64,000 nucleotides of DNA, from the NCBI RefSeq assembly GCF_037975245.1, contig NC_092577.1, forward strand, positions 17,436,013 to 17,500,012, given 5' to 3'. Shown in pieces: positions 17,567 to 29,064 of this stretch. The notes beneath the pieces were generated by a model, which ran no database searches, was not told the DNA's origin, and worked only from the letters and a program-made list of their open reading frames with translations. Made by a program: the position numbers and the translations under genes. Positions within the stretch are counted from its first letter, which is position 1, and each line of letters begins with the position of its first letter. Source of the stretch: Apostichopus japonicus. Its lineage: Eukaryota; Echinodermata; Holothuroidea; Aspidochirotida; Stichopodidae.

Positions 17567-20468
17567 TATTTCCTGTGAGTATTATAACATCGATAAGTAT
17601 AATAATTTACCCCCTAGTAATGGTCTTACCATTTTCAATATGAACAGTAGGAGTCTTAACAAAAATTTTGATAATATTACCACTTTCATCTCATTACTTA
17701 ATAACGAATTCTCGATCATGGGCTTTACGGAAACTTGGTTGAATGACAATAATAATACATCCATCATCAATATTAATAATTATCGACTTGTAGAAAAACA
17801 CCGCCATAAAAGAAGGGGAGGTGGGGTTTGTTTATACATTAAAAAGAACTATAATTACAAATGCAGAGACGATCTCTCTGTATTTAATGACTCAATTGAG
17901 TCTCTTTTCATAGAGATCACACCCCAAAATGGCAGTAAGCATTACGTTATTGGTATTATTTATAGACCACCGACGGGTTCTTATGACGACTTTTATTTTC
18001 ATGTGCAAAACATTTATGGCAAATTAACAGAATCACGTAGTAATTCTTATATCATGGGTGATTTCAACATTAACTTACTTGACGACCACTTATCTACAGA
18101 TTTCCTCAACTTAGCTTTCTCGAATAATTTTTATCCAGCAATAACAAATCCTACCCGTGTTGCAAGTACATCGTCTACTTTAATTGATAACATATTTACT
18201 AATGATAATTCTGCAATTAACTCAGGCATATTTGTAACCGATATTACCGACCACTTTCCCATCTTCCTTGACAATAATTCAAGACTTAGAATCTATAATA
18301 GAGATAGTAAACGTATTCGTAATTACAATATAAATAATATCAGTAATTTTATTTCCCAATTAGAATGTAAGCAATGGGATGATGTTCTTAATGAAAAGGA
18401 TGCTAATGTATCCTATAATGTATTTTTTCATCATTTTAGTGATATGTACAATGACTGTTTTCCAGTGCAGGTTATTAATGTAAGGAAGAAACGTAAAAAG
18501 AGACATCCTTGGATTACTAGTGGTATATTAAAATCAATAAAAAAGAAAAATCAATTGTATAGACGCCAATTAAAGGATCCAACATCGAATAACAAGAAGG
18601 TATACCTTATTTATCGAAATAAATTAACAAATATTATCAGAACATCAAAGAAACTATACTTTAACAGTAAATTTATCGAGAGCAATAATAACATTAATGG
18701 TACCTGGAAAACAGTCAATGAACTCTTACATAAAAATGCCAGTCAATCGTCATATCCTACGGCCTTTCACCATAACCAAAACGTTGTCACAGACAACCAG
18801 GAAATTGCTAATGGTTTTAACAATTACTTTGTAAATGTAGGCCCTTCACTGGCCAGCAAGATTAAACCCCTTGAAAAAGCTGAGATTTTTTTGCATAAAA
18901 GCAGAAATCCCAACCCAAACTCTGTGTTCATATTCCCCGTGACAGAAGAAGAATTACTGAAAACGATCAACACTGCAATTAAACCCAAAAAGGCTGCAGG
19001 ATATGACGATTTCAGTCCTGATATTATCAAACAGGCCGCTAAGTATATTGTCACACCACTTGCCCATATTTGTAACCTATCATTTAATACAGGTGTCTTT
19101 CCAGACAAGTTAAAAATTGCTAAAGTCTTACCAATTTACAAAAATGGCCAGAACAATGCATATGAAAATTACCGGCCAATATCGTTACTCTCTTGTTTTG
19201 CGAAACTTATAGAAAGACTATTGTTTAATCGTATTTGTAGATTCTTGGACAAACACAACATTCTTAATAAACAACAGTACGGATTTCGATACAATCACTC
19301 CACTGAGCTCGCCCTGGCAGATGCAATTGATAATCTCTACAGTAAACTTGATCAACGTAAGACTTGCATTGGTGTATTCCTAGACTTAAGTAAAGCGTTT
19401 GATACCATTAATCATTCTATTTTACTGAATAAGATGCACTTTAATGGTATAAGAGGTACTACTCTGAATTGGTTCGACAGCTACCTATCTCACCGTCACC
19501 AATTTACTGCGTATAAGTCACATAACTCTGATCTTGCCCAAGTCCCTTGTGGTGTACCACAGGGATCTATCCTGGGACCTCTGTTATTCATTATTTATGT
19601 AAACGACATATGTCAAGTGTCCAATATTGCAAAAGTTACTTTGTTTGCTGATGACACCACTATTTTTTTTGACTCTGACAACATTAGCATCCTACCTATT
19701 ACTGTATCTAATGAACTAGAAAAGTTTAGTAACTGGTTTCGGTCAAACAAGCTTTCTATCAATGTCAACAAGACACACTACATTGTTTTTAATTCATCCA
19801 ACAACCCTCCTCAAGTTCACAACATTAATATGAATGGTACACCAATTAACAATGTTGACTACATAAAATTTTTAGGTGTATATATTGATTCAAAACTAAG
19901 TTGGCAACAACATATTTCAGCAATCTGTTCTAAGGTCGCAAGGAACATTGGTATACTCGCTATAATAAAACATTTCCTACCGACACACATTCTAAGAATG
20001 ATTTATAATACGCTCATTCTACCTCATCTGTCCTACTGTTCTATTATTTGGTCTGGTGCTAACATAACTTGTCTTGACCGTCTCAATAAACTACAAAAAG
20101 GCGCAATACGTAACATAACACATGCTGCATTTCGTCAGCATACTAGTCCATTGTTTAAAGGTCAAAACCTGCTGAAATTAAATGATATTATAAGGCTACA
20201 ACTTGCTGTATTTACGTATAAAGCATGGCATGGGCTACTTCCGGGTTCCTTTCATAATTTCTATACAATTAATGTAGAATTATACAATTATAATACCCGA
20301 AATAGACAAAATGCTCATTGCAACTTCTATCATACGAAATTAGGTACACGCAGCTTTCGCAACCGTGCAACTAAGTTATGGAACTCATTAAGCAATACCG
20401 TTAAATCTAAGGCTACAAAGAATTCATTTAAGAAATGTTTAAAAAAAGAATTGATATCATCATATTAA
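17529..20468 (+). CDS. LINE ORF2 protein (endonuclease and reverse transcriptase), copy 2
   Basis: This 979-aa ORF matches the one at 8165 except for His379Asn (C to A at 18663). The change lies in the linker between the endonuclease and the reverse transcriptase, outside the catalytic motifs. Copies 1 and 3 both have His, so Asn is a private change in this copy. Endonuclease residues (E68, GDFN, TDH) and the reverse transcriptase FADD are all present. Confidence 0.93.
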   Translation: MDPTKNKIETRDNISCEYYNIDKYNNLPPSNGLTIFNMNSRSLNKNFDNITTFISLLNNEFSIMGFTETWLNDNNNTSIININNYRLVEKHRHKRRGGGVCLYIKKNYNYKCRDDLSVFNDSIESLFIEITPQNGSKHYVIGIIYRPPTGSYDDFYFHVQNIYGKLTESRSNSYIMGDFNINLLDDHLSTDFLNLAFSNNFYPAITNPTRVASTSSTLIDNIFTNDNSAINSGIFVTDITDHFPIFLDNNSRLRIYNRDSKRIRNYNINNISNFISQLECKQWDDVLNEKDANVSYNVFFHHFSDMYNDCFPVQVINVRKKRKKRHPWITSGILKSIKKKNQLYRRQLKDPTSNNKKVYLIYRNKLTNIIRTSKKLYFNSKFIESNNNINGTWKTVNELLHKNASQSSYPTAFHHNQNVVTDNQEIANGFNNYFVNVGPSLASKIKPLEKAEIFLHKSRNPNPNSVFIFPVTEEELLKTINTAIKPKKAAGYDDFSPDIIKQAAKYIVTPLAHICNLSFNTGVFPDKLKIAKVLPIYKNGQNNAYENYRPISLLSCFAKLIERLLFNRICRFLDKHNILNKQQYGFRYNHSTELALADAIDNLYSKLDQRKTCIGVFLDLSKAFDTINHSILLNKMHFNGIRGTTLNWFDSYLSHRHQFTAYKSHNSDLAQVPCGVPQGSILGPLLFIIYVNDICQVSNIAKVTLFADDTTIFFDSDNISILPITVSNELEKFSNWFRSNKLSINVNKTHYIVFNSSNNPPQVHNINMNGTPINNVDYIKFLGVYIDSKLSWQQHISAICSKVARNIGILAIIKHFLPTHILRMIYNTLILPHLSYCSIIWSGANITCLDRLNKLQKGAIRNITHAAFRQHTSPLFKGQNLLKLNDIIRLQLAVFTYKAWHGLLPGSFHNFYTINVELYNYNTRNRQNAHCNFYHTKLGTRSFRNRATKLWNSLSNTVKSKATKNSFKKCLKKELISSY

Positions 20469-20651
20469 ATTATGTAAATGAGTTATTTACTTCAGCAGTT
20501 TCTGTTCATTATGTAACAAACATTCAATTTGTATTTATTCATTTTTTTTTTTCTTTAGGGAGTCTTCCACTTTGTTAAGCTTTTAAGCTTTATGGAAGAC
20601 TTCCCTCCGCTTTGTACTTCTGTGGAAAAACAAATAAATAAATAAATAAAT
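20469..20651 (+). other. LINE copy 2 3' UTR with hairpin and (AAAT)5 tail
   Basis: The terminal hairpin is at 20558-20605. The T-run before it is 11 long, as in copy 3. Confidence 0.75.
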
Positions 20652-20715
20652 ATATATATTAAATCCACTAATCATAACCTACCAGACAACTAGCCTACAT
20701 TTCGCCTCTTGGAAT

Positions 20716-20835
20716 GTCTACGGCCACATCACGATGACTATACCGGTTCTCGTCCGATCACCGAAGTCAAGCAACGTAGAGCGCAGTCAGTACTTGGATG
20801 GGTGACCGCCTGGGAATACTGGGTGCCGTAGGCTT
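20716..20835 (+). rRNA. 5S rRNA (class A), first gene after LINE copy 2
   Basis: T19A; upstream is the right half of the interrupted spacer. Confidence 0.95.
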
Positions 20836-21115
20836 TTATTTTCATAATTGATAACACTATGTTGCCACGACGATGAGAAATTGAAATGGCCTTCATTGTC
20901 TTTCCACAAGGAAAGTGTCTTGCCACAAGGAAAGCGATTTGAAAATCGAATATATTAATAAATACCTCGTTTGTTTTTATATATTAGAATTTTCTAGATA
21001 TATGTCAAATATAGATTAACATAATATATATTAAATCCATTCATGTATAATTTATATATTAAATCCACTGATCATAACCTACCAGACAAGTAGCCTACAT
21101 TTCACCTCTTGGAAT

Positions 21116-21237
21116 GTCTACGGCCATATCACGTTGACTATACCGGTTCTCGTCCGATCACCGAAGTCAAGCAACGTAGAGCGCAGTCAGTACTTGGATG
21201 GGTGACCGCCTGGGGGAATACTGGGTGCCGCAGGCTT
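21116..21237 (+). rRNA. 5S rRNA (class C)
   Basis: C12T; long spacer upstream with the LINE-linked variants. Confidence 0.88.
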
Positions 21238-21312
21238 TTATTTTCATAATTGATAACACTATGTTGCCACGACGATGAGAAATTGAAATGGCCTACATTG
21301 ACCTCTTGTTAT

Positions 21313-21432
21313 GTCTACGGCCACATCACGTTGACTATACCGGTTCTCGTCCGATCACCGAAGTCAAGCAACGTAGAGCGCAGTCAGTACTTGGATGGGT
21401 GACCGCCTGGGAATACTGGGTGCCGTAGGCTT
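21313..21432 (+). rRNA. 5S rRNA (class A)
   Basis: Short spacer upstream. Confidence 0.95.
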
Positions 21433-21499
21433 TTATTTTCATAATTGATAACACGACGATGATGAGAAATTGAAATGGCCTACATTGACCTCTTGTTAT

Positions 21500-21619
21500 G
21501 TCTACGGCCACATCACGTTGACTATACCGGTTCTCGTCCGATCACCGAAGTCAAGCAACGTAGAGCGCAGTCAGTACTTGGATGGGTGACCGCCTGGGAA
21601 TACTGGGTGCCGTAGGCTT
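21500..21619 (+). rRNA. 5S rRNA (class A)
   Basis: Short spacer upstream. Confidence 0.95.
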
Positions 21620-21695
21620 TTATTTTTTATAATTGATAACACTATGTTGCCACGACGATGAGAAATTGAAATGGCCTACATTGACCGGTTTTTAT

Positions 21696-21815
21696 GTCTA
21701 CGGCCACATCACGTTGACTATACCGGTTCTCGTCCGATCACCGAAGTCAAGCAACGTAGAGCGCAGTCAGTACTTGGATGGGTGACCGCCTGGGAATACT
21801 GGGTGCCGTAGGCTT
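21696..21815 (+). rRNA. 5S rRNA (class A)
   Basis: Short spacer upstream. Confidence 0.95.
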
Positions 21816-21882
21816 TTATTTTCATAATTGATAACACGACGATGATGAGAAATTGAAATGGCCTACATTGACCGGTTTTTAT

Positions 21883-22004
21883 GTCTACGGCCACATCACG
21901 TTGACTATACCGGTTCTCGTCCGATCACCGAAGTCAAGCAACGTAGAGCGCAGTCAGTACTTGGATGGGTGACCGCCTGGGGGAATACTGGGTGCCGCAG
22001 GCTT
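21883..22004 (+). rRNA. 5S rRNA (class C)
   Basis: Short spacer upstream. Confidence 0.88.
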
Positions 22005-22286
22005 TTATTTTCATAATTGATAACACTATGTTGCCACGACGATGAGAAATTGAAATGGCCTTCATTGTCTTTCCACAAGGAAAGTGTCTTGCCACGAGGA
22101 AAGCGATTTGAAAATCGAATATATTAATAAATAACTCGTTTGTTTTTATATATTAGAATTGTCTACATATATATGTAAAATACAGATTAACATAATATAT
22201 ATTAAATCCATTCATGTATAATATATATATTAAATCCACTAATCATAACCTACCAGACAACTAGCCTACATTTCGCCTCTTGGAAT

Positions 22287-22406
22287 GTCTACGGCCACAT
22301 CACGATGACTATACCGGTTCTCGTCCGATCACCGAAGTCAAGCAACGTAGAGCGCAGTCAGTACTTGGATGGGTGACCGCCTGGGAATACTGGGTGCCGT
22401 AGGCTT
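22287..22406 (+). rRNA. 5S rRNA (class A)
   Basis: T19A; long spacer upstream. Confidence 0.95.
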
Positions 22407-22473
22407 TTATTTTCATAATTGATAACACGACGATGATGAGAAATTGAAATGGTCTACATTGACCTCTTGTTAT

Positions 22474-22593
22474 GTCTACGGCCACATCACGTTGACTATA
22501 CCGGTTCTCGTCCGATCACCGATGTCAAGCAACGTAGAGCGCAGTCAGTACTTGGATGGGTGACCGCCTGGGAATACTGGGTGCCGTAGGCTT
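22474..22593 (+). rRNA. 5S rRNA (class A)
   Basis: A50T; short spacer upstream. Confidence 0.95.
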
Positions 22594-22660
22594 TTATTTT
22601 CATAATTGATAACACGACGATGATGAGAAATTGAAATGGCCTACATTGACCTCTTGTTAT

Positions 22661-22782
22661 GTCTACGGCCACATCACGTTGACTATACCGGTTCTCGTCC
22701 GATCACCGAAGTCAAGCAACGTAGAGCGCAGTCAGTACTTGGATGGGTGACCGCCTGGGGGAATACTGGGTGCCGCAGGCTT
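22661..22782 (+). rRNA. 5S rRNA (class C)
   Basis: Short spacer upstream. Confidence 0.88.
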
Positions 22783-23064
22783 TTATTTTCATAATTGATA
22801 ACACTATGTTGCCACGACGATGAGAAATTGAAATGGCCTTCATTGTCTTTCCACAAGGAAAGTGTCTTGCCACGAGGAAAGCGATTTGAAAATCGAATAT
22901 ATTAATAAATAACTCGTTTGTTTTTATATATTAGAATTTTCTACATATAGATGTAAAATATAGATTAACATAATATATATTAAATCCATTCATGTATAAT
23001 ATATATATTAAATCCACTAATCATAACCTACCAGACAACTAGCCTACATTTCGCCTCTTGGAAT

Positions 23065-23184
23065 GTCTACGGCCACATCACGATGACTATACCGGTTCTC
23101 GTCCGATCACCGAAGTCAAGCAACGTAGAGCGCAGTCAGTACTTGGATGGGTGACCGCCTGGGAATACTGGGTGCCGTAGGCTT
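23065..23184 (+). rRNA. 5S rRNA (class A)
   Basis: T19A; long spacer upstream. Confidence 0.95.
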
Positions 23185-23466
23185 TTATTTTCATAATTGA
23201 TAACACTATGTTGCCACGACGATGAGAAATTGAAATGGCCTTCATTGTCTTTCCACAAGGAAAGTGTCTTGCCACGAGGAAAGCGATTTGAAAATCGAAT
23301 ATATTAATAAATACCTCGTTTGTTTTTATATATTAGAATTTTCTAGATATATATGTAAAATATAGATTAACATAATATATATTAAATCCATTCATGTATA
23401 ATATATATATTAAATCCACTGATCATAACCTACCAGACAAGTAGCCTACATTTCACCTCTTGGAAT

Positions 23467-23586
23467 GTCTACGGCCATATCACGTTGACTATACCGGTTC
23501 TCGTCCGATCACCGAAGTCAAGCAACGTAGAGCGCAGTCAGTACTTGGATGGGTGACCGCCTGGGAATACTGGGTGCCGCAGGCTT
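23467..23586 (+). rRNA. 5S rRNA (class B)
   Basis: C12T; long spacer upstream. Confidence 0.93.
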
Positions 23587-23868
23587 TTATTTTCATAATT
23601 GATAACACTATGTTGCCACGACGATGAGAAATTGAAATGGCCTTCATTGTCTTTCCACAAGGAAAGTGTCTTGCCACGAGGAAAGCGATTTGAAAATCGA
23701 ATATATTAATAAATACCTCGTTTGTTTTTATATATTAGAATTTTCTAGATATATATGTAAAATATAGATTAACATAATATATATTAAATCCATTCATGTA
23801 TAATATATATATTAAATCCACTGATTATAACCTACCAGACAAGTAGCCTACATTTCACCTCTTGGAAT

Positions 23869-23990
23869 GTCTACGGCCATATCACGTTGACTATACCGGT
23901 TCTCGTCCGATCACCGAAGTCAAGCAACGTAGAGCGCAGTCAGTACTTGGATGGGTGACCGCCTGGGGGAATACTGGGTGCCGCAGGCTT
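23869..23990 (+). rRNA. 5S rRNA (class C)
   Basis: C12T; long spacer upstream. Confidence 0.88.
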
Positions 23991-24065
23991 TTATTTTCAT
24001 AATTGATAACACTATGTTGCCACGACGATGAGAAATTGAAATGGCCTACATTGACCTCTTGTTAT

Positions 24066-24185
24066 GTCTACGGCCACATCACGTTGACTATACCGGTTCT
24101 CGTCCGATCACCGAAGTCAAGCAACGTAGAGCGCAGTCAGTACTTGGATGGGTGACCGCCTGGGAATACTGGGTGCCGTAGGCTT
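24066..24185 (+). rRNA. 5S rRNA (class A)
   Basis: Short spacer upstream; terminator region reads TTTTACTTTC. Confidence 0.95.
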
Positions 24186-24252
24186 TTACTTTCATAATTG
24201 ATAACACGACGATGATGAGAAATTGAAATGGCCTACATTGACCTCTTGTTAT

Positions 24253-24372
24253 GTCTACGGCCACATCACGTTGACTATACCGGTTCTCGTCCGATCACCG
24301 AAGTCAAGCAACGTAGAGCGCAGTCAGTACTTGGATGGGTGACCGCCTGGGAATACTGGGTGCCGTAGGCTT
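24253..24372 (+). rRNA. 5S rRNA (class A)
   Basis: Short spacer upstream. Confidence 0.95.
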
Positions 24373-24439
24373 TTATTTTCATAATTGATAACACGACGAT
24401 GATGAGAAATTGAAATGGCCTACATTGACCTCTTTTTAT

Positions 24440-24559
24440 GTCTACGGCCACATCACGATGACTATACCGGTTCTCGTCCGATCACCGAAGTCAAGCAACG
24501 TAGAGCGCAGTCAGTACTTGGATGGGTGACCGCCTGGGAATACTGGGTGCCGCAGGCTT
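24440..24559 (+). rRNA. 5S rRNA (class B)
   Basis: T19A with a short spacer upstream, an unusual pairing shared with 28169 and 30103. Confidence 0.93.
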
Positions 24560-24841
24560 TTATTTTCATAATTGATAACACTATGTTGCCACGACGATGA
24601 GAAATTGAAATGGCCTTCATTGTCTTTCCACAAGGAAAGTGTCTTGCCACGAGGAAAGCGATTTGAAAATCGAATATATTAATAAATAACTCGTTTGTTT
24701 TTATATATTAGAATTTTCTACATATAGATGTAAAATATAGATTAACATAATATATATTAAATCCATTCATGTATAATATATATATTAAATCCACTAATCA
24801 TAACCTACCAGACAACTAGCCTACATTTCGCCTCTTGGAAT

Positions 24842-24961
24842 GTCTACGGCCACATCACGATGACTATACCGGTTCTCGTCCGATCACCGAAGTCAAGCAA
24901 CGTAGAGCGCAGTCAGTACTTGGATGGGTGACCGCCTGGGAATACTGGGTGCCGTAGGCTT
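24842..24961 (+). rRNA. 5S rRNA (class A)
   Basis: T19A; long spacer upstream. Confidence 0.95.
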
Positions 24962-25028
24962 TTATTTTCATAATTGATAACACGACGATGATGAGAAATT
25001 GAAATGGTCTACATTGACCTCTTGTTAT

Positions 25029-25148
25029 GTCTACGGCCACATCACGTTGACTATACCGGTTCTCGTCCGATCACCGATGTCAAGCAACGTAGAGCGCAGT
25101 CAGTACTTGGATGGGTGACCGCCTGGGAATACTGGGTGCCGTAGGCTT
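25029..25148 (+). rRNA. 5S rRNA (class A)
   Basis: A50T; short spacer upstream. Confidence 0.95.
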
Positions 25149-25215
25149 TTATTTTCATAATTGATAACACGACGATGATGAGAAATTGAAATGGCCTACA
25201 TTGACCTCTTTTTAT

Positions 25216-25335
25216 GTCTACGGCCACATCACGTTGACTATACCGGTTCTCGTCCGATCACCGAAGTCAAGCAACGTAGAGCGCAGTCAGTACTTGGATG
25301 GGTGACCGCCTGGGAATACTGGGTGCCGCAGGCTT
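25216..25335 (+). rRNA. 5S rRNA (class B)
   Basis: Short spacer upstream. Confidence 0.93.
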
Positions 25336-25615
25336 TTATTTTCATAATTGATAACACTATGTTGCCACGACGATGACAAATTGAAATGGCCTTCATTGTC
25401 TTTCCACAAGGAAAGTGTCTTGCCACGAGGAAAGCGATTTGAAAATCGAATATATTAATAAATAACTCGTTTGTTTTTATATATTAGAATTGTCTACATA
25501 TATATGTAAAATACAGATTGACATAATATATATTAAATCCATTCATGTATAATATATATTAAATCCACTGATCATAACCTACCAGACAACTAGCCTACAT
25601 TTCGCCTCTTGGAAT

Positions 25616-25735
25616 GTCTACGGCCACATCACGATGACTATACCGGTTCTCGTCCGATCACCGAAGTCAAGCAACGTAGAGCGCAGTCAGTACTTGGATG
25701 GGTGACCGCCTGGGAATACTGGGTGCCGTAGGCTT
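25616..25735 (+). rRNA. 5S rRNA (class A)
   Basis: T19A; long spacer upstream, 2 bp shorter in the (AT)n tract. Confidence 0.95.
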
Positions 25736-26017
25736 TTATTTTCATAATTGATAACACTATGTTGCCACGACGATGAGAAATTGAAATGGCCTTCATTGTC
25801 TTTCCACAAGGAAAGTGTCTTGCCACGAGGAAAGCGATTTGAAAATCGAATATATTAATAAATACCTCGTTTGTTTTTATATATTAGAATTTTCTAGATA
25901 TATATGTAAAATATAGATTAACATAATATATATTAAATCCATTCATGTATAATATATATATTAAATCCACTGATCATAACATACCAGACAAGTAGCCTAC
26001 ATTTCACCTCTTGGAAT

Positions 26018-26137
26018 GTCTACGGCCATATCACGTTGACTATACCGGTTCTCGTCCGATCACCGAAGTCAAGCAACGTAGAGCGCAGTCAGTACTTGGA
26101 TGGGTGACCGCCTGGGAATACTGGGTGCCGTAGGCTT
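26018..26137 (+). rRNA. 5S rRNA (class A)
   Basis: C12T; long spacer upstream. C12T in class A is uncommon. Confidence 0.95.
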
Positions 26138-26204
26138 TTATTTTCATAATTGATAACACGACGATGATGAGAAATTGAAATGGTCTACATTGACCTCTTG
26201 TTAT

Positions 26205-26324
26205 GTCTACGGCCACATCACGTTGACTATACCGGTTCTCGTCCGATCACCGATGTCAAGCAACGTAGAGCGCTGTCAGTACTTGGATGGGTGACCGCCT
26301 GGGAATACTGGGTGCCGTAGGCTT
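26205..26324 (+). rRNA. 5S rRNA (class A)
   Basis: A50T and A70T; short spacer upstream. Confidence 0.94.
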
Positions 26325-26391
26325 TTATTTTCATAATTGATAACACGACGATGATGAGAAATTGAAATGGCCTACATTGACCTCTTTTTAT

Positions 26392-26511
26392 GTCTACGGC
26401 CACATCACGTTGACTATACCGGTTCTCATCCGATCACCGAAGTCAAGCAACGTAGAGCGCAGTCAGTACTTGGATGGGTGACCGCCTGGGAATACTGGGT
26501 GCCGCAGGCTT
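26392..26511 (+). rRNA. 5S rRNA (class B), G37A
   Basis: Short spacer upstream. G37A in the loop of helix III is private; its counterpart at 51580 lacks it. Confidence 0.92.
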
Positions 26512-26793
26512 TTATTTTCATAATTGATAACACTATGTTGCCACGACGATGACAAATTGAAATGGCCTTCATTGTCTTTCCACAAGGAAAGTGTCTTGCC
26601 ACGAGGAAAGCGATTTGAAAATCGAATATATTAATAAATAACTCGTTTGTTTTTATATATTAGAATTTTCTACATATAGATGTAAAATATAGATTAACAT
26701 AATATATATTAAATCCATTCATGTATAATATATATATTAAATCCACTAATCATAACCTACCAGACAACTAGCCTACATTTCGCCTCTTGGAAT

Positions 26794-26913
26794 GTCTACG
26801 GCCACATCACGATGACTATACCGGTTCTCGTCCGATCACCGAAGTCAAGCAACGTAGAGCGCAGTCAGTACTTGGATGGGTGACCGCCTGGGAATACTGG
26901 GTGCCGTAGGCTT
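26794..26913 (+). rRNA. 5S rRNA (class A)
   Basis: T19A; long spacer upstream. Confidence 0.95.
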
Positions 26914-27195
26914 TTATTTTCATAATTGATAACACTATGTTGCCACGACGATGAGAAATTGAAATGGCCTTCATTGTCTTTCCACAAGGAAAGTGTCTTG
27001 CCACGAGGAAAGCGATTTGAAAATCGAATATATTAATAAATACCTCGTTTGTTTTTATATATTAGAATTTTCTAGATATATATGTAAAATATAGATTAAC
27101 ATAATATATATTAAATCCATTCATGTATAATATATATATTAAATCCACTGATCATAACCTACCAGACAAGTAGCCTACATTTCACCTCTTGGAAT

Positions 27196-27315
27196 GTCTA
27201 CGGCCATATCACGTTCACTATACCGGTTCTCGTCCGATCACCGAAGTCAAGCAACGTAGAGCGCAGTCAGTACTTGGATGGGTGACCGCCTGGGAATACT
27301 GGGTGCCGCAGGCTT
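27196..27315 (+). rRNA. 5S rRNA (class B), G21C
   Basis: C12T and G21C; long spacer upstream. Shares G21C with its counterpart at 52384. Confidence 0.92.
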
Positions 27316-27597
27316 TTATTTTCATAATTGATAACACTATGTTGCCACGACGATGAGAAATTGAAATGGCCTTCATTGTCTTTCCACAAGGAAAGTGTCT
27401 TGCCACGAGGAAAGCGATTTGAAAATCGAATATATTAATAAATACCTCGTTTGTTTTTATATATTAGAATTTTCTAGATATATATGTAAAATATAGATTA
27501 ACATAATATATATTAAATCCATTCATGTATAATATATATATTAAATCCACTGATTATAACCTACCAGACAAGTAGCCTACATTTCACCTCTTGGAAT

Positions 27598-27719
27598 GTC
27601 TACGGCCATATCACGTTGACTATACCGGTTCTCGTCCGATCACCGAAGTCAAGCAACGTAGAGCGCAGTCAGTACTTGGATGGGTGACCGCCTGGGGGAA
27701 TACTGGGTGCCGCAGGCTT
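27598..27719 (+). rRNA. 5S rRNA (class C)
   Basis: C12T; long spacer upstream. Confidence 0.88.
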
Positions 27720-27794
27720 TTATTTTCATAATTGATAACACTATGTTGCCACGACGATGAGAAATTGAAATGGCCTACATTGACCTCTTGTTAT

Positions 27795-27914
27795 GTCTAC
27801 GGCCACATCACGTTGACTATACCGGTTCTCGTCCGATCACCGAAGTCAAGCAACGTAGAGCGCAGTCAGTACTTGGATGGGTGACCGCCTGGGAATACTG
27901 GGTGCCGTAGGCTT
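27795..27914 (+). rRNA. 5S rRNA (class A)
   Basis: Short spacer upstream; TTTTACTTTC terminator variant. Confidence 0.95.
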
Positions 27915-27981
27915 TTACTTTCATAATTGATAACACGACGATGATGAGAAATTGAAATGGCCTACATTGACCTCTTGTTAT

Positions 27982-28101
27982 GTCTACGGCCACATCACGT
28001 TGACTATACCGGTTCTCGTCCGATCACCGAAGTCAAGCAACGTAGAGCGCAGTCAGTACTTGGATGGGTGACCGCCTGGGAATACTGGGTGCCGTAGGCT
28101 T
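27982..28101 (+). rRNA. 5S rRNA (class A)
   Basis: Short spacer upstream. Confidence 0.95.
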
Positions 28102-28168
28102 TTATTTTCATAATTGATAACACGACGATGATGAGAAATTGAAATGGCCTACATTGACCTCTTTTTAT

Positions 28169-28288
28169 GTCTACGGCCACATCACGATGACTATACCGGT
28201 TCTCGTCCGATCACCGAAGTCAAGCAACGTAGAGCGCAGTCAGTACTTGGATGGGTGACCGCCTGGGAATACTGGGTGCCGCAGGCTT
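28169..28288 (+). rRNA. 5S rRNA (class B)
   Basis: T19A with a short spacer upstream. Confidence 0.93.
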
Positions 28289-28570
28289 TTATTTTCATAA
28301 TTGATAACACTATGTTGCCACGACGATGAGAAATTGAAATGGCCTTCATTGTCTTTCCACAAGGAAAGTGTCTTGCCACGAGGAAAGCGATTTGAAAATC
28401 GAATATATTAATAAATAACTCGTTTGTTTTTATATATTAGAATTTTCTACATATAGATGTAAAATATAGATTAACATAATATATATTAAATCCATTCATG
28501 TATAATATATATATTAAATCCACTAATCATAACCTACCAGACAACTAGCCTACATTTCGCCTCTTGGAAT

Positions 28571-28690
28571 GTCTACGGCCACATCACGATGACTATACCG
28601 GTTCTCGTCCGATCACCGAAGTCAAGCAACGTAGAGCGCAGTCAGTACTTGGATGGGTGACCGCCTGGGAATACTGGGTGCCGTAGGCTT
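28571..28690 (+). rRNA. 5S rRNA (class A)
   Basis: T19A; long spacer upstream. Confidence 0.95.
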
Positions 28691-28757
28691 TTATTTTCAT
28701 AATTGATAACACGACGATGATGAGAAATTGAAATGGTCTACATTGACCTCTTGTTAT

Positions 28758-28877
28758 GTCTACGGCCACATCACGTTGACTATACCGGTTCTCGTCCGAT
28801 CACCGATGTCAAGCAACGTAGAGCGCAGTCAGTACTTGGATGGGTGACCGCCTGGGAATACTGGGTGCCGTAGGCTT
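28758..28877 (+). rRNA. 5S rRNA (class A)
   Basis: A50T; short spacer upstream. Confidence 0.95.
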
Positions 28878-28944
28878 TTATTTTCATAATTGATAACACG
28901 ACGATGATGAGAAATTGAAATGGCCTACATTGACCTCTTTTTAT

Positions 28945-29064
28945 GTCTACGGCCACATCACGTTGACTATACCGGTTCTCGTCCGATCACCGAAGTCAAG
29001 CAACGTAGAGCGCAGTCAGTACTTGGATGGGTGACCGCCTGGGAATACTGGGTGCCGCAGGCTT
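28945..29064 (+). rRNA. 5S rRNA (class B)
   Basis: Short spacer upstream. Confidence 0.93.

Larger units (their letters stand above)
16056..20651 (+). mobile_element. Full-length non-LTR retrotransposon (LINE), copy 2
   Basis: This is a near-identical copy of the element at 6692 at the same spacer position with the same junctions, offset 9,364 bp. The differences noticed are one missense base in ORF2 and a 3' UTR T-run of 11 instead of 12. Both ORFs are intact. Confidence 0.93.
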
